The position numbers and the translations under genes were made by a program. A model generated the notes under the pieces. The model made no database searches and was not told the DNA's origin. It was given only the letters and a program-made list of their open reading frames with translations. 33,020 nt of DNA from Nostoc sp. B(2019) (lineage in GTDB: Bacteria > Cyanobacteriota > Cyanobacteriia > Cyanobacteriales > Nostocaceae): positions 1 through 33,020 of the forward strand of contig NZ_WVID01000024.1 in the NCBI RefSeq assembly GCF_010091925.1, in the 5' to 3' direction. Shown here in pieces: positions 6,739 through 14,770 of the stretch (position 1 is the first letter of the stretch; the number at the start of each line of letters is the position of its first letter).

Positions 6739-7854
6739 CTAGAGGCGACGTAACCAAGTTGCTTGCTCCCAGACAGCTTTGAGAGAAGCCAGGTTATTGT
6801 GATTAAACCAGTGTTTCCAAGCTTGCTTAAATTTTCCCTTGGCTGCTGCTTGCACACCATCACTGACGGAAACACCGATATGCTGCATAACGCTGGAGTC
6901 GCGGTAGCAGTCAATCATACAGGCGGTACACCCATCACGAACCCGCTGCGAACTGTCAAACTCGGTAATGTGGCACATGGGTTTATCCCAGTTGTGGCAA
7001 CGGTAAAGGTTAAGATGCCAGTCCAGATAAAATAACTTCCAGCCACCAAGACAGCCGAATTGCTCCGGTTCACCTCGTAAATGGCGTTGCATATCCTCAA
7101 TGGAAGCGGTAGGATTCACAACTGGAAAATCTTGTTTGAGCGCCTTTAAAGTATCGAAGCGCTCATCCAACTCCTCGGCAGTGTAGTCTACCAAGTTCGA
7201 CTCGGCGTAACCAAGATAGGATGATGCCAGGGTGGTGAGCGGATAAGAGAAAGTTACGCTGTCAAAACCCAGCGACTTGAGGAATGGTGGCAACTGATGG
7301 TAATCGTCAATCAGTCGGCTCATGGTTACTGAGGCAGTAGTACTGATATGCCGACGCTGAAAATGAATGTTAGCATCCCGGATGCGATCGCACACTCCTT
7401 TAAGTCCACGATTCTGTTCATGTTTTTCCACCTCAGCCGCATCAATGGAAATAATCACGCTCATCAACCCAGCATCAGCTAACTCATCAATCCGCTTCGG
7501 TGTGAGGAGAGAGCCGTTAGTCACAAGCATAGGGGCCATACCGATGCTGGATGCATGAGCAATCATCTCATTTAGTTGGGGATGAGCCATTGGCTCGCCA
7601 CCCACGTAAATCAAGAAATACACCCCATTGCCATAGAGAATCTCCGCCGCTTGTTTTGCTTGCTCCAGCGTTACAGAATGCCGCTCATCCATCGGCATCC
7701 TATCCACTGCAAAATTACAGAATCCACAACGAGCATTACATACACTAGTAATCGCAAATTGACAAGTAGAAGGCCCACCATCTAGCACTCCCTGTAAGGC
7801 AAGTTGCCATAGCGATCGCCGTTTTACTCCTAACACTGAGTTATTCTTTGACAT
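6739..7854 (-). CDS. Radical SAM protein of unknown function, hopanoid-locus associated
   Basis: A 371-aa radical SAM enzyme. The cluster-binding motif is CNARCGFC (C39, C43, C46), followed by the GGEP motif (about 85) that contacts SAM, and VTNGSLLT and IISIDAAE strands of the TIM-barrel core. A C-terminal cysteine group (YRCHNWDKPMC, DGCTACMIDC) suggests an extra iron-sulfur cluster in a SPASM or twitch-like extension. ATG 7854 is supported by an AGGAG site 6 bases upstream. It follows hpnH on the same strand, which implies a reaction on adenosylhopane or a related hopanoid. It lacks the B12-binding N-terminal domain of HpnP and HpnJ, and it is not a second HpnH, although the N-terminal layout is similar. 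The substrate is unknown; the hopanoid link is inferred from context only. Confidence 0.88.
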   Translation of the reverse strand: MSKNNSVLGVKRRSLWQLALQGVLDGGPSTCQFAITSVCNARCGFCNFAVDRMPMDERHSVTLEQAKQAAEILYGNGVYFLIYVGGEPMAHPQLNEMIAHASSIGMAPMLVTNGSLLTPKRIDELADAGLMSVIISIDAAEVEKHEQNRGLKGVCDRIRDANIHFQRRHISTTASVTMSRLIDDYHQLPPFLKSLGFDSVTFSYPLTTLASSYLGYAESNLVDYTAEELDERFDTLKALKQDFPVVNPTASIEDMQRHLRGEPEQFGCLGGWKLFYLDWHLNLYRCHNWDKPMCHITEFDSSQRVRDGCTACMIDCYRDSSVMQHIGVSVSDGVQAAAKGKFKQAWKHWFNHNNLASLKAVWEQATWLRRL

Positions 7855-7871
7855 ACTATCTCCTAGGAAGA

Positions 7872-7927
7872 TGGGCAGGGGGCAGGGGGGCGGAGGGGCA
7901 GGGAGGCAGAGGGGCAGAGGGGCGCAA
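7872..7927. repeat. G-rich low-complexity tract
   Basis: Purine-rich run made of GGGGCAG/GGGGGC-type words on the plus strand, just upstream of the radical SAM start. A C-rich tract of the same type lies at 8268-8303, so the two tracts form an inverted pair around the 21-bp tandem array. Confidence 0.7.
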
Positions 7928-7966
7928 AGGCAACAGGAGTGAGTTTTTATGCTTGCTTACGAGTAT

Positions 7967-8259
7967 CAAAGACTCGTTAATGGAGTTCTGAGGTGGATTC
8001 ATCCAGTTCCGAGGTGGATTCATCCAGTTCAAAGACTCGTTAACGGAGTTCCGAGGTGGATTCGTCCGGTTCCGATGTGGATTCATCCAGTTCAAAGACT
8101 CGTTAACGGAGTTCTGAGGTGGATTCATCCAGTTCAAAGACTCGTTAACGGAGTTCTGAGGTGGATTCATCCGGTTCCGAGGTGGATTCATCCAGTTCAA
8201 AGACTCGTTAACGGAGTTCTGAGGTGGATTCATCCGGTTCCGAGGTGGATTCATCCAGT
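7967..8259. repeat. Tandem array of two alternating 21-bp units
   Basis: There are fourteen contiguous 21-bp units. Unit A reads CAAAGACTCGTTAACGGAG plus TT (five copies); unit B reads approximately CTGAGGTGGATTCATCC plus AGTT or GGTT (nine copies), in the order A B B A B B A B A B B A B B. Because 21 is a multiple of 3, reading frames stay open on both strands (heptapeptides such as MNPPRN and SVNESLN), but no start signal or stable protein character supports a gene. The same units recur inverted at 32901-33020. It lies between hpnH and the radical SAM gene. Confidence 0.9.
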
Positions 8260-8267
8260 CATAATTC

Positions 8268-8303
8268 TCCCCTGCCCCCCTGCTCCCCTGCTCCCCTGCC
8301 TCC
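8268..8303. repeat. C-rich low-complexity tract at the end of hpnH
   Basis: Repeated CCCCTG/CTCCCCTG words ending at the hpnH stop codon. It is the inverted counterpart of the tract at 7872-7927. Similar GGGGAGCA-type words occur at 10599-10620 and inside hpnB at 29116-29172. Confidence 0.7.
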
Positions 8304-9322
8304 TAATTCTTACCGAACACACTACCAAGAGCACGTGCCATATTTTGCGGTTGCATTGCATCTATAGCTGCTGTTGGTTCGTAGCCACAGTGAACCATGC
8401 AGTCGGCACACTTAGGATTACCACTGGCGCGGCCGTATTGACTCCAGTCAGTTTCGCCTAGCAATTCCTTGAAGCTGGCATAATGACCTTCATTTAATAG
8501 ATAACAGGGTTTTTGCCAACCAAGAACGCTATAACTAGGGCTACCCCAAGGCGTGCATTCGTAATCCTTTTCACCAGTGAGAAAATCTAGGAACAGCGGA
8601 TTGTGATTGAAGTTCCAGTTTTTTTCACCTGTTTTCAAGGGAGCGAGAATTTCCCGGAAAAGGGCGCGTGTTTGTTCTCGTTGGAGAAAATGATCTTGAT
8701 CTGGCGCCCACTCGTAACTGTAGCCAGGAGAAATCATCATCCCGTCAGTATTCAGTGTTTCTAGAAAGTCAAAGAACTCTTGCATTGCTTTAGGATCAGC
8801 GCCGTCAAAGATGGTGGTGTTTGTAGCGACACGAAATCCTTTGGCTTTAGCGGCGCGAATAGCTTTGACAGCGATATCAAAAACGCCTTTGCGATCTACA
8901 CACTGATCGTGCCACTCGCGCATTCCATCAAGATGTACGCTGAAAGTCAGGTAAGGAGAAGGTTGAAACTTATCCAAACTTTTTTCTAATAACAAACCAT
9001 TTGTACATAGGTAAACATATTTTTTGCGCTCAACCAATCCCTGCACAATCTCATCAATCTGGGGATGCAACAGAGGCTCTCCCCCAGGAATCGATACAAC
9101 AGGTGCGCCGCACTCTTCCACAGCAGCAAAGCACTGTTCTGGGGTAAGGTTTTGCTTTAATACGTCTACTGGATGCTGGATCTTTCCACAACCTGTACAG
9201 GCTAGGTTACAGCGAAAAAGCGGCTCTAACATTAATACTAGGGGGAAGCGTTTACGTCCTTTCAAACGCTGGGTAACTAAATACTTCCCAATATCCATAG
9301 CTTGTTGTAGATTAATCGCCAT
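8303..9322 (-). CDS. hpnH: Adenosylhopene transferase HpnH (radical SAM)
   Basis: A 339-aa radical SAM enzyme that joins the 5'-deoxyadenosyl group of SAM to hopene, giving adenosylhopane, the first step of the extended hopanoid side chain. The CNLACTGC motif (C38, C42, C45) binds the 4Fe-4S cluster; [11 protein letters not shown] is the SAM-contact segment; [13 protein letters not shown] and the C-terminal [15 protein letters not shown], with three more cysteines, are typical of HpnH. The N-terminus [15 protein letters not shown] is the usual HpnH start, so ATG 9322 is chosen over the GTG at 9334, which overlaps the AGGAG site; spacing to ATG is about 11 bases, somewhat long. It lies downstream of hpnA on the same strand, separated by a heptanucleotide repeat. 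Confidence 0.96.
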   Translation of the reverse strand: MAINLQQAMDIGKYLVTQRLKGRKRFPLVLMLEPLFRCNLACTGCGKIQHPVDVLKQNLTPEQCFAAVEECGAPVVSIPGGEPLLHPQIDEIVQGLVERKKYVYLCTNGLLLEKSLDKFQPSPYLTFSVHLDGMREWHDQCVDRKGVFDIAVKAIRAAKAKGFRVATNTTIFDGADPKAMQEFFDFLETLNTDGMMISPGYSYEWAPDQDHFLQREQTRALFREILAPLKTGEKNWNFNHNPLFLDFLTGEKDYECTPWGSPSYSVLGWQKPCYLLNEGHYASFKELLGETDWSQYGRASGNPKCADCMVHCGYEPTAAIDAMQPQNMARALGSVFGKN

Positions 9323-9404
9323 TATGGCTATCACTCCTGTTTATATAGATAGAAACACCACAGTTATGCTGATGTGTATTTAATTTACACTTTTGTCTGT
9401 TTGA

Positions 9405-9453
9405 GGGGACTGGGGACTGGGAATTGGGAACTGGGGACTGGGAACTGGGGACT
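9405..9453. repeat. Heptanucleotide tandem repeat (STRR type)
   Basis: Seven perfectly phased heptads of the form GGGRAYT: GGGGACT, GGGGACT, GGGAATT, GGGAACT, GGGGACT, GGGAACT, GGGGACT. This is the short tandemly repeated repetitive sequence class known from heterocystous cyanobacteria. It lies in the hpnA-hpnH spacer. Confidence 0.85.
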
Positions 9454-9533
9454 GGGAGGCGTAGCCTATTGCGTTAGCGTAGCGGGGCGTAGCCCATTGC
9501 GAATTGGTTTGACCCTTGACCCTTGACCATTTC
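9454..9533. repeat. Mixed interspersed repeat in the hpnA-hpnH spacer
   Basis: Contains AGGCGTAGCCTATTGCG and GGGCGTAGCCCATTGCG, two near copies of a GC-rich word, followed by almost three copies of TTGACCC (9509-9528). It adjoins the hpnA stop codon. No gene is seen. Confidence 0.6.
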
Positions 9534-10517
9534 TCATTTGACATATCCCCTGGAAATAAACCAATACACGGCTTCCTTGAGTGCTGCATTTAGTGAAGAC
9601 TGAGGTAAACCTAGCTCTCGTACTGCCTTTGAGGCATCGTAGTACATGGGTTGTTTTGCCATGCGGACGCCATCCAAAGGCACTGAAGGCGATTTCCCTA
9701 GGGGGGCGAGGATTTTTTCATCAATCCAAGCAACACTGAGGGGCAACCAAGCAGGTACAGTGCGTTGGGGTGCGCTTAGGCCTGTGATCTCGGCGAGTTC
9801 CTCCAATAATTGTTTGAGTGTCAGATTTTGATGACCTAAGATATAGCGATCGCCTGACTTCCCCCGCTGCAAAGCTAGTAAATGTCCCCATGCCACATCC
9901 TGCACATCGATGAAATTCAAACCAGTATCTAAGTATACGGGCATTTGTCGCCGCAAAAATCGCAGAATAATATCACCTGTTGGGGTAGGTTTAATATCTA
10001 ATGCTCCGATTGGGCTACTGGGATTGACTACAACTACTTCTTGACCTGTAGCAGCGGCTTGCATGGCTTCTTGTTCCGCCAGAAATTTAGATTTCTTGTA
10101 GTCACCCACCAACTTTTCTAAGGGACTTTGATGAGTTTCATCTACTATTTGACCAGATGAACCTACTCCGATCGCTGCTACTGAACTGGTGTAAACGGTG
10201 CGCTCAATCCCCGCTTGGCCAGCTGCGGCTAGCACATTACGCGTACCCAAAACATTGTGGCGATAGAGTAACTCCTGGTCTTTCTGCCATAGAGAATAGT
10301 GTGCTGCTACATGAAATAGATATCGGCAACCCTCCATCTGTTTCCAGAGATTCGGGTCATTCAAATCGCCTTGAACAATTTCCACATCCAAACAGCGTAA
10401 ATTTTCCAGATTGCTGCTGGGGCGTACCAGCGCTTTGACTGTGTATCCTTGTTGCAGCAATAACCGCACCAAATGAGCACCAATAAAACCTGTACCCCCC
10501 GTAACAAACACTCGCAT
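9534..10517 (-). CDS. hpnA: Hopanoid-associated sugar epimerase HpnA
   Basis: A 327-aa extended short-chain dehydrogenase of the HpnA type, found with hopanoid genes and thought to act on the sugar-derived side chain; its exact reaction is not settled. The N-terminus MRVFVTGGTGFIGAHLV carries the GxxGxxG NAD(P) loop (G7, G10, G13). VYTSSVAAIG holds the catalytic serine, and DYKKSK gives the YxxxK pair (about Y140 and K144), followed by VVVVNPSSPIGALDIKPTPTG, a segment characteristic of HpnA. ATG 10517 is chosen since the Rossmann strand begins there and a GCAGGGGG stretch lies about 6 bases upstream; the longer frame adds only MSRGQL. It precedes hpnH on the same strand. The last residues run up to repeat DNA at 9454-9533. 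Confidence 0.93.
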   Translation of the reverse strand: MRVFVTGGTGFIGAHLVRLLLQQGYTVKALVRPSSNLENLRCLDVEIVQGDLNDPNLWKQMEGCRYLFHVAAHYSLWQKDQELLYRHNVLGTRNVLAAAGQAGIERTVYTSSVAAIGVGSSGQIVDETHQSPLEKLVGDYKKSKFLAEQEAMQAAATGQEVVVVNPSSPIGALDIKPTPTGDIILRFLRRQMPVYLDTGLNFIDVQDVAWGHLLALQRGKSGDRYILGHQNLTLKQLLEELAEITGLSAPQRTVPAWLPLSVAWIDEKILAPLGKSPSVPLDGVRMAKQPMYYDASKAVRELGLPQSSLNAALKEAVYWFISRGYVK

Positions 10518-10558
10518 CAACTGCCCCCTGCTCATTCAATTTTGGATTTGCAATTTTG

Positions 10559-10591
10559 GATTTTAGATTGTTCAATCCAAAATCTAAAATC
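10559..10591. repeat. Inverted repeat between the RND gene and hpnA
   Basis: GATTTTAGAT (10559-10568) pairs with ATCTAAAATC (10582-10591) across a 13-base loop, inside a longer run of ATTTTGGATTT/AAATCCAAAAT words on both sides. It touches the stop codon of the RND gene. It could act as a weak terminator or attenuator before hpnA, but the same words are common interspersed repeats in this group. Confidence 0.5.
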
Positions 10592-13284
10592 TAAAATTCC
10601 CCTGCTCCCCCTCTCCCCTGCTTCTTAAACCGGGGAAACCAATCATCTAAAATTGCGTAGACCACAGGGACAACAATCAAACTGAGGATAGTCGAACTTA
10701 CCAGTCCACCAGCGATCGCTACAGCCATAGGCGATCGCAACTCGGAACCAGCACCTAAACCCAAGGCAATGGGTAGCATGCCTAAAATAGTTGAGGCTGT
10801 GGTCATCATGATTGGTCTAAGGCGCACCGGGCCAGCTTTCAGGATTGCCTCTGTGCGGTCTAAGCCAGAGTTACGTAGCTGATTGATGTAATCCACAAGC
10901 AAGATGGCATTTTTATTTGCTAGCCCCAACAAAAAGACAAAGCCAATGAGCGAGATCATCCCGAAGTCGCTTTTGGTAACAAGTAGTGCTAGCATTGCCC
11001 CCACCAATGCCAAAGGCAAAGAGACGCCAATCACCACCGGATCTACCCAGCTTTTGAATAGCAAAATCAGTACCACGACAATGCACAGCGCCGATAGAGC
11101 CAGAGTAGTGCCGAAACTACCAAAAACCTCACCCAAGCGGGCCGAATCCCCTCCCAAGTCCAAGGAAACACCAGAGGGCAACACCGCGTTAGCTTCAGCT
11201 ACCACTTTATCAGTGGCATCACCCAAAGATAAATTCTGACCGAGGTTAGCACCGATATAGGCTACCCGCTGGTTGTTCAAGCGCTCAATTTGAAAAACTG
11301 TGCCTTGTTGATTCGTTTCACCTGTGACTGTGACATCAGCGAATCCTGGGATTTTCTGGAGGCGCTCTTTTATTGCTGTAGCGGCTTTACTGAGGGCTTG
11401 GAGGTCATTGCCTCGTAATGATACTTGCAAAGGTTTTTGACCGCCAGTATCGACAAATTGAATATCTTCGACACTGGTAGTCACGCCAGCAAGCTTGGGT
11501 AGAGAAGAACGGAATTGGTCTTGAAGTTCCGCAGTTTTGATGTTGCGATCGTCCTTCAGCTTCACATAGAGCGTACCTTTGTTTGGCTCACCCTCACGAG
11601 AACCCACAGTAGTAAACACCGTTTCCACAGCCGGAGATTGTCTAACTACCGCCTCCAGTTTCTTCGCCACCTCAAGAGAATCATTTAAGGGATTGGGAAT
11701 GGCGATGGAGGCAGCAGAAGGAGAAATTCCTGCTTGTGCTGCTTGTGCTGCTTGCCTTTGCAAAGCAGCTAAATCAGGGATATTCGGCAAAGGAGCCGTA
11801 TAAGTAATATTGAACTCGCCGCGATCTAGTTTGGGAATAAATCCTTTAGGAATTAGGGGAATTAGTGCTATTCCCGCAATTAAACTGAGTACAGCTAATC
11901 CGATAACTATCCTTCGGTGCTTCAAAGACCAGTGCAGCAAGTTTCGATAATATTGGGTAAAGGCTACCCATTTGTTACTTTCTCGGCGAGATGAACTAGA
12001 AGCGGCAGGCTTCAACCAATAGATAGCTAGTACTGGGGATAAAGTCCGTGCAACCAGTGTAGATGCAATCATGGCTGCTGAAACCGTGATCCCGAATGGC
12101 TTGAAGAACTGTCCAATGACTCCACCCATTAAACCAATGGGTAAAAAAACCGCTACCGCTGTAGCAGTAGTGGCAATGACTGTTAACCCAATTTCTTCTG
12201 TAGCTGAGAAGGCGGCCTGGCGAGGAGTTTCGCCATCTTGGATGTGCCGCATGATGTTTTCGACATCGATGATTGCATCATCAATCACAGTACCAATCAC
12301 CAAAGCCAAAGCTAACAATGTGATTGTCTCTAAGTTAAAGCCGTAAATCGCCATGACGATAAACGTCGCTAAAAGAGACGTGGGAATCGCCAGCGCAGAA
12401 ATTAAAGTGGCTCGCCAACTCCACAAAAAAGGAAAAATAACAATGATGGACAACAAGATTGCTTCCATCAGCGCATCTATTGTTGATTGGGTAGCGTGAC
12501 GAATATATTCTGCTTGAGTAGCAGCTAAGGTGAGTGTGACATCCTTCAGGGAAGACCGCAGCCTTTGGACTTCTTGCTCAACTCGACTCACCACTTCTAA
12601 AGTGTTTGCATTACCACGTTTGATTACCTGAAATGCCAGAGCATCTTTGCCGTTAAATCTGACTAATGTCGCCCCGCTTTGAGGGACACTTGATGGCTGC
12701 AAGGTAGGAGCGGTAGGAGCGCCTAGCAGTGAGACTTTGAGGACTCCAGGCAGTTTGGCGATCGCACTTACAATTTGATCATTTGCCAACTTCGTCAGAT
12801 CTGTGAGATTTCGCGTCTGACTCTCAATGGCATAGCTAATAGCAGCTGACTCATTCAGGTTCAGGGGAATAATTTTGTAAGTTGCTCCCTGAGTCAGAGT
12901 CAATTGCTTGATTTGAGTTTCAACGTTGCGGGTTGATGTCTCTAGGTTTGTGCCGACAACAAAAGACAGGCTAACGGCAGTTTGTCCAGGATAGGTAGAT
13001 GAGCGGATATCCTCAAGTCCAGCTAAAGAGCGTAAGCGCTCCTCTATTGGTTGGGTGAGCTTGGCCTCTGTATCCAGAGCAGTTGTCAGCGGGGCTGTGG
13101 CATTTACTACCACCACTGGAAAAGTAATATCTGGAAACAAAGCATACTTGAGGGAGCTGAAAGCCAAAAGCCCAGCTACCGTCACGGCAATCCAAAAACT
13201 CACCGTCAGCCACGAAAAGTCAATTGCCAATTTGGAAATATTGAAGCGTTCTCGTGCGGATTTCGAGCTATTAGGTTTTACCAT
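10591..13284 (-). CDS. Short RND-family permease in the hopanoid locus
   Basis: An 897-aa inner-membrane proton-driven transporter of the HAE/AcrB branch. TM1 is at about 23-45. The proton relay is intact: D335 and D336 in TM4 (VIGTVIDDAIIDVEN) and K791 in TM10 (GLANKNAILLVDY). It is about 140 residues shorter than AcrB. By eye, both large periplasmic loops lack their middle part: loop 1 runs from VLKVSLLGAPTAPTLQ (about 181-196) straight to ATLVRFNGKDALAFQV (205-220), and loop 2 from GFADVTVTGETNQQGTVF to IERLNNQRVAY (about 647-676). In AcrB these places hold the docking subdomains DN and DC. No membrane-fusion protein or TolC gene is nearby. Context suggests export of a hopanoid or other lipid, as HpnN does elsewhere, but it is not HpnN-like. 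The start ATG 13284 has no clear ribosome site. The tail GRGGAGEF is encoded by repeat DNA. Confidence 0.88.
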   Translation of the reverse strand: MVKPNSSKSARERFNISKLAIDFSWLTVSFWIAVTVAGLLAFSSLKYALFPDITFPVVVVNATAPLTTALDTEAKLTQPIEERLRSLAGLEDIRSSTYPGQTAVSLSFVVGTNLETSTRNVETQIKQLTLTQGATYKIIPLNLNESAAISYAIESQTRNLTDLTKLANDQIVSAIAKLPGVLKVSLLGAPTAPTLQPSSVPQSGATLVRFNGKDALAFQVIKRGNANTLEVVSRVEQEVQRLRSSLKDVTLTLAATQAEYIRHATQSTIDALMEAILLSIIVIFPFLWSWRATLISALAIPTSLLATFIVMAIYGFNLETITLLALALVIGTVIDDAIIDVENIMRHIQDGETPRQAAFSATEEIGLTVIATTATAVAVFLPIGLMGGVIGQFFKPFGITVSAAMIASTLVARTLSPVLAIYWLKPAASSSSRRESNKWVAFTQYYRNLLHWSLKHRRIVIGLAVLSLIAGIALIPLIPKGFIPKLDRGEFNITYTAPLPNIPDLAALQRQAAQAAQAGISPSAASIAIPNPLNDSLEVAKKLEAVVRQSPAVETVFTTVGSREGEPNKGTLYVKLKDDRNIKTAELQDQFRSSLPKLAGVTTSVEDIQFVDTGGQKPLQVSLRGNDLQALSKAATAIKERLQKIPGFADVTVTGETNQQGTVFQIERLNNQRVAYIGANLGQNLSLGDATDKVVAEANAVLPSGVSLDLGGDSARLGEVFGSFGTTLALSALCIVVVLILLFKSWVDPVVIGVSLPLALVGAMLALLVTKSDFGMISLIGFVFLLGLANKNAILLVDYINQLRNSGLDRTEAILKAGPVRLRPIMMTTASTILGMLPIALGLGAGSELRSPMAVAIAGGLVSSTILSLIVVPVVYAILDDWFPRFKKQGRGGAGEF
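10599..10620. repeat. C-rich tract encoding the RND protein tail
   Basis: CCCCTGCTCCCC-type words on the plus strand. Read on the minus strand they encode the last residues GRGGAGEF of the RND permease, so a repeat has become the C-terminal tail. Confidence 0.6.
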
Positions 13285-13927
13285 TTTGGAAAATCATCGT
13301 GCGGTGACACAATTATTATTCATGGTTAGTTAGAACTTTGTTAATTCAAACATTGTTCCATATTTGGGCAGAAACGGAGACCATGAACTTCCGCTTCTAA
13401 ATACTCGACCATTGCTAAATCTATCTTAAGAATTACGCAGAAGGAAGGAAAAATTTCTGCTCATGCTTTGCGATCGCAGAACATGAAGTCTCTGATAAAA
13501 GTACTTGTTGCCATAAATAAGGGAAAATTTTCATTTGCCAGAAAAAATCAACAAAATACTGTACCAAATTGTGGTACTGGAATAGAAACCAATACAGAAT
13601 TTCTACTTTGTCTTGGTTGAGCTTGTGGAAGTAAACCTGACAAATCCGTTTGATTCTGTCAGCTTTTGTATTTCTCATTCCAATTCACCAGTATTGCTGA
13701 TTATGGCAGCAGTTATAGGTAATAGCGTATCAAATTTTTTAAGAATTCAGTTACCATGCTACAGTAATCACTTGCTTTCTGGAAGTGTTGAATGACTACT
13801 AGACTAATTCGTAATTCGTAATTGACATTTGGTTGGTCGCATTTGGACTAAGACGAACATTGCAGCGATCGCAACAAATGACAAGAATCTTACCCCTGCA
13901 TATATTTACGATTACAAATATAGATTA
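13285..13927. other. Intergenic region between divergent RND and hpnG-like genes
   Basis: No convincing gene. An 81-codon minus-strand frame at 13433-13678 has no ribosome site and no recognisable family, so it is left out. Notable sites are GTACC-N7-GGTAC (13561-13577), a possible operator, a HIP1 site near 13867, and the short direct repeat AATTCGTAATTCGTAATTG near 13805. Both promoters of the flanking divergent genes should lie here. Confidence 0.5.
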
Positions 13928-14632
13928 ATGATTAATTTACCGCCTATCCACACGATTCTTGTGCCTCAAGGAGCAGAGTACAAAGCTGTGTGTCGCGGCT
14001 TAAGCCGGATCAATAGCTCAACGCCAACGGTAATAGCGATTCCCATTGGGATGAAACCTTTAACTAAATACTTAGAACAATGGCAAACAGATAAACACTT
14101 CCAGAATGATTCACAACCCAGAGTCATAATCATGGGTATTTGTGGCAGCTTAAGCAAGCGCTACGCAGTTGGAGATATTGTACTTTATCAGAATTGTATT
14201 TATCAGAAGCAAGTTCGAGAATGCGATCGCATCTTCACAACCCAGTTGCATTCTCATCTATCATATAAAGTGTCTTTAGTCAATTCTTTGAGTTGCGATC
14301 GCGTCATTTGGTCTGCTGCTGAAAAACTCCATTTAGGTGAGACTTTGGGTACTGATGTTGTTGACATGGAAGGATTTGCTGCCTTAGAGTTTTTCAACGC
14401 GTCTGGGGTAGCCGTTGCCATGTTGCGAGTAGTCAGCGACGACTCTGGGCATGATATCCCTGACCTAACACCAGCAATCAACCCCGATGGTTCCCTTCAG
14501 CCATTAGCGTTAGCGATGGCATTGCTTAGACAACCTATTGCCGCGACTCGACTAATTCGAGGTTCATTAACAGGAATAAAAGTGTTAGAGCAATTGACAA
14601 GTTTGCTGTTTTCTGAGTATATGCTGGAATAA
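13928..14632 (+). CDS. hpnG: HpnG-like nucleoside phosphorylase (adenosylhopane phosphorylase)
   Basis: A 234-aa protein of the purine/uridine phosphorylase superfamily. In hopanoid synthesis HpnG removes adenine from adenosylhopane to give (phospho)ribosylhopane. Visible features: N-terminal strand HTILVPQGAEYKAVCRGL, the glycine-rich VIIMGICGSLSKRYAVGDIV resembling the family GxxGxL...GD segment, and DVVDMEGFAALEFFNASGVAVAMLRVVSDD, which fits the DMExxA...RxxSD signature of nucleoside-binding phosphorylases. ATG 13928 is chosen because homology-like sequence begins there; the longer frame from TTG 13829 adds 33 residues of poor character over a HIP1 site. No good ribosome site precedes it. 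It is the only plus-strand gene in this arm, convergent with the REC-kinase gene. Assignment as HpnG rests on family plus context. Confidence 0.8.
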   Translation: MINLPPIHTILVPQGAEYKAVCRGLSRINSSTPTVIAIPIGMKPLTKYLEQWQTDKHFQNDSQPRVIIMGICGSLSKRYAVGDIVLYQNCIYQKQVRECDRIFTTQLHSHLSYKVSLVNSLSCDRVIWSAAEKLHLGETLGTDVVDMEGFAALEFFNASGVAVAMLRVVSDDSGHDIPDLTPAINPDGSLQPLALAMALLRQPIAATRLIRGSLTGIKVLEQLTSLLFSEYMLE

Positions 14633-14662
14633 TATTAAATTCGTTAATTCGTTAACGGAAAT

Positions 14663-14683
14663 CAAAAGCTCATTAATAGAGTT
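14663..14683. repeat. Degenerate single copy of the 21-bp A unit
   Basis: This stretch matches the 21-bp unit A of the array at 7967-8259 at about 16 of 21 positions (CAAAAGCTCATTAATAGAG plus TT) and is preceded by CGTTAACGGA. It looks like a decayed third location of that repeat family. Confidence 0.4.
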
Positions 14684-14694
14684 TAAAGATTTGC

Positions 14695-14730
14695 CAACAA
14701 CTATCAAAGATAGCAAGATAGTGGTTGTTG
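14695..14730. terminator. Hairpin between convergent hpnG-like and kinase genes
   Basis: CAACAACTATC (14695-14705) pairs with GATAGTGGTTGTTG (14717-14730), leaving a three-base bulge and an 11-base loop. Its place between two gene ends suggests a terminator for either strand, although no long T-run follows. Confidence 0.4.
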
Positions 14731-14770
14731 AGTCTTACGTAAATTTAATTTGGCAATACCGAAGCAATGC

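Noticed and set aside
6739-7854. Calling the radical SAM protein HpnP or HpnJ
   Set aside because: No B12-binding domain and too short; the cysteine-rich C-terminus is different.
7856-8254. 132-codon minus-strand frame encoding MNPPRN/SVNESLN heptapeptides (and a 170-codon plus-strand counterpart)
   Set aside because: Open frames follow automatically from a 21-bp period; no ribosome site, and the C-terminal part is G/C-rich tract translation.
7967-8259. Regular repeats considered as a CRISPR array
   Set aside because: Units are contiguous 21-bp repeats with no unique spacers between them and no cas genes nearby.
10591-13284. Naming the RND permease hpnN
   Set aside because: It follows the AcrB/HAE layout (DD in TM4, K in TM10) rather than the HpnN/MMPL-like branch; only the context is similar.
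13433-13678. 81-codon minus-strand frame upstream of the RND gene, considered as a regulator
   Set aside because: No ribosome site, no helix-turn-helix pattern, and composition like the surrounding noncoding DNA.
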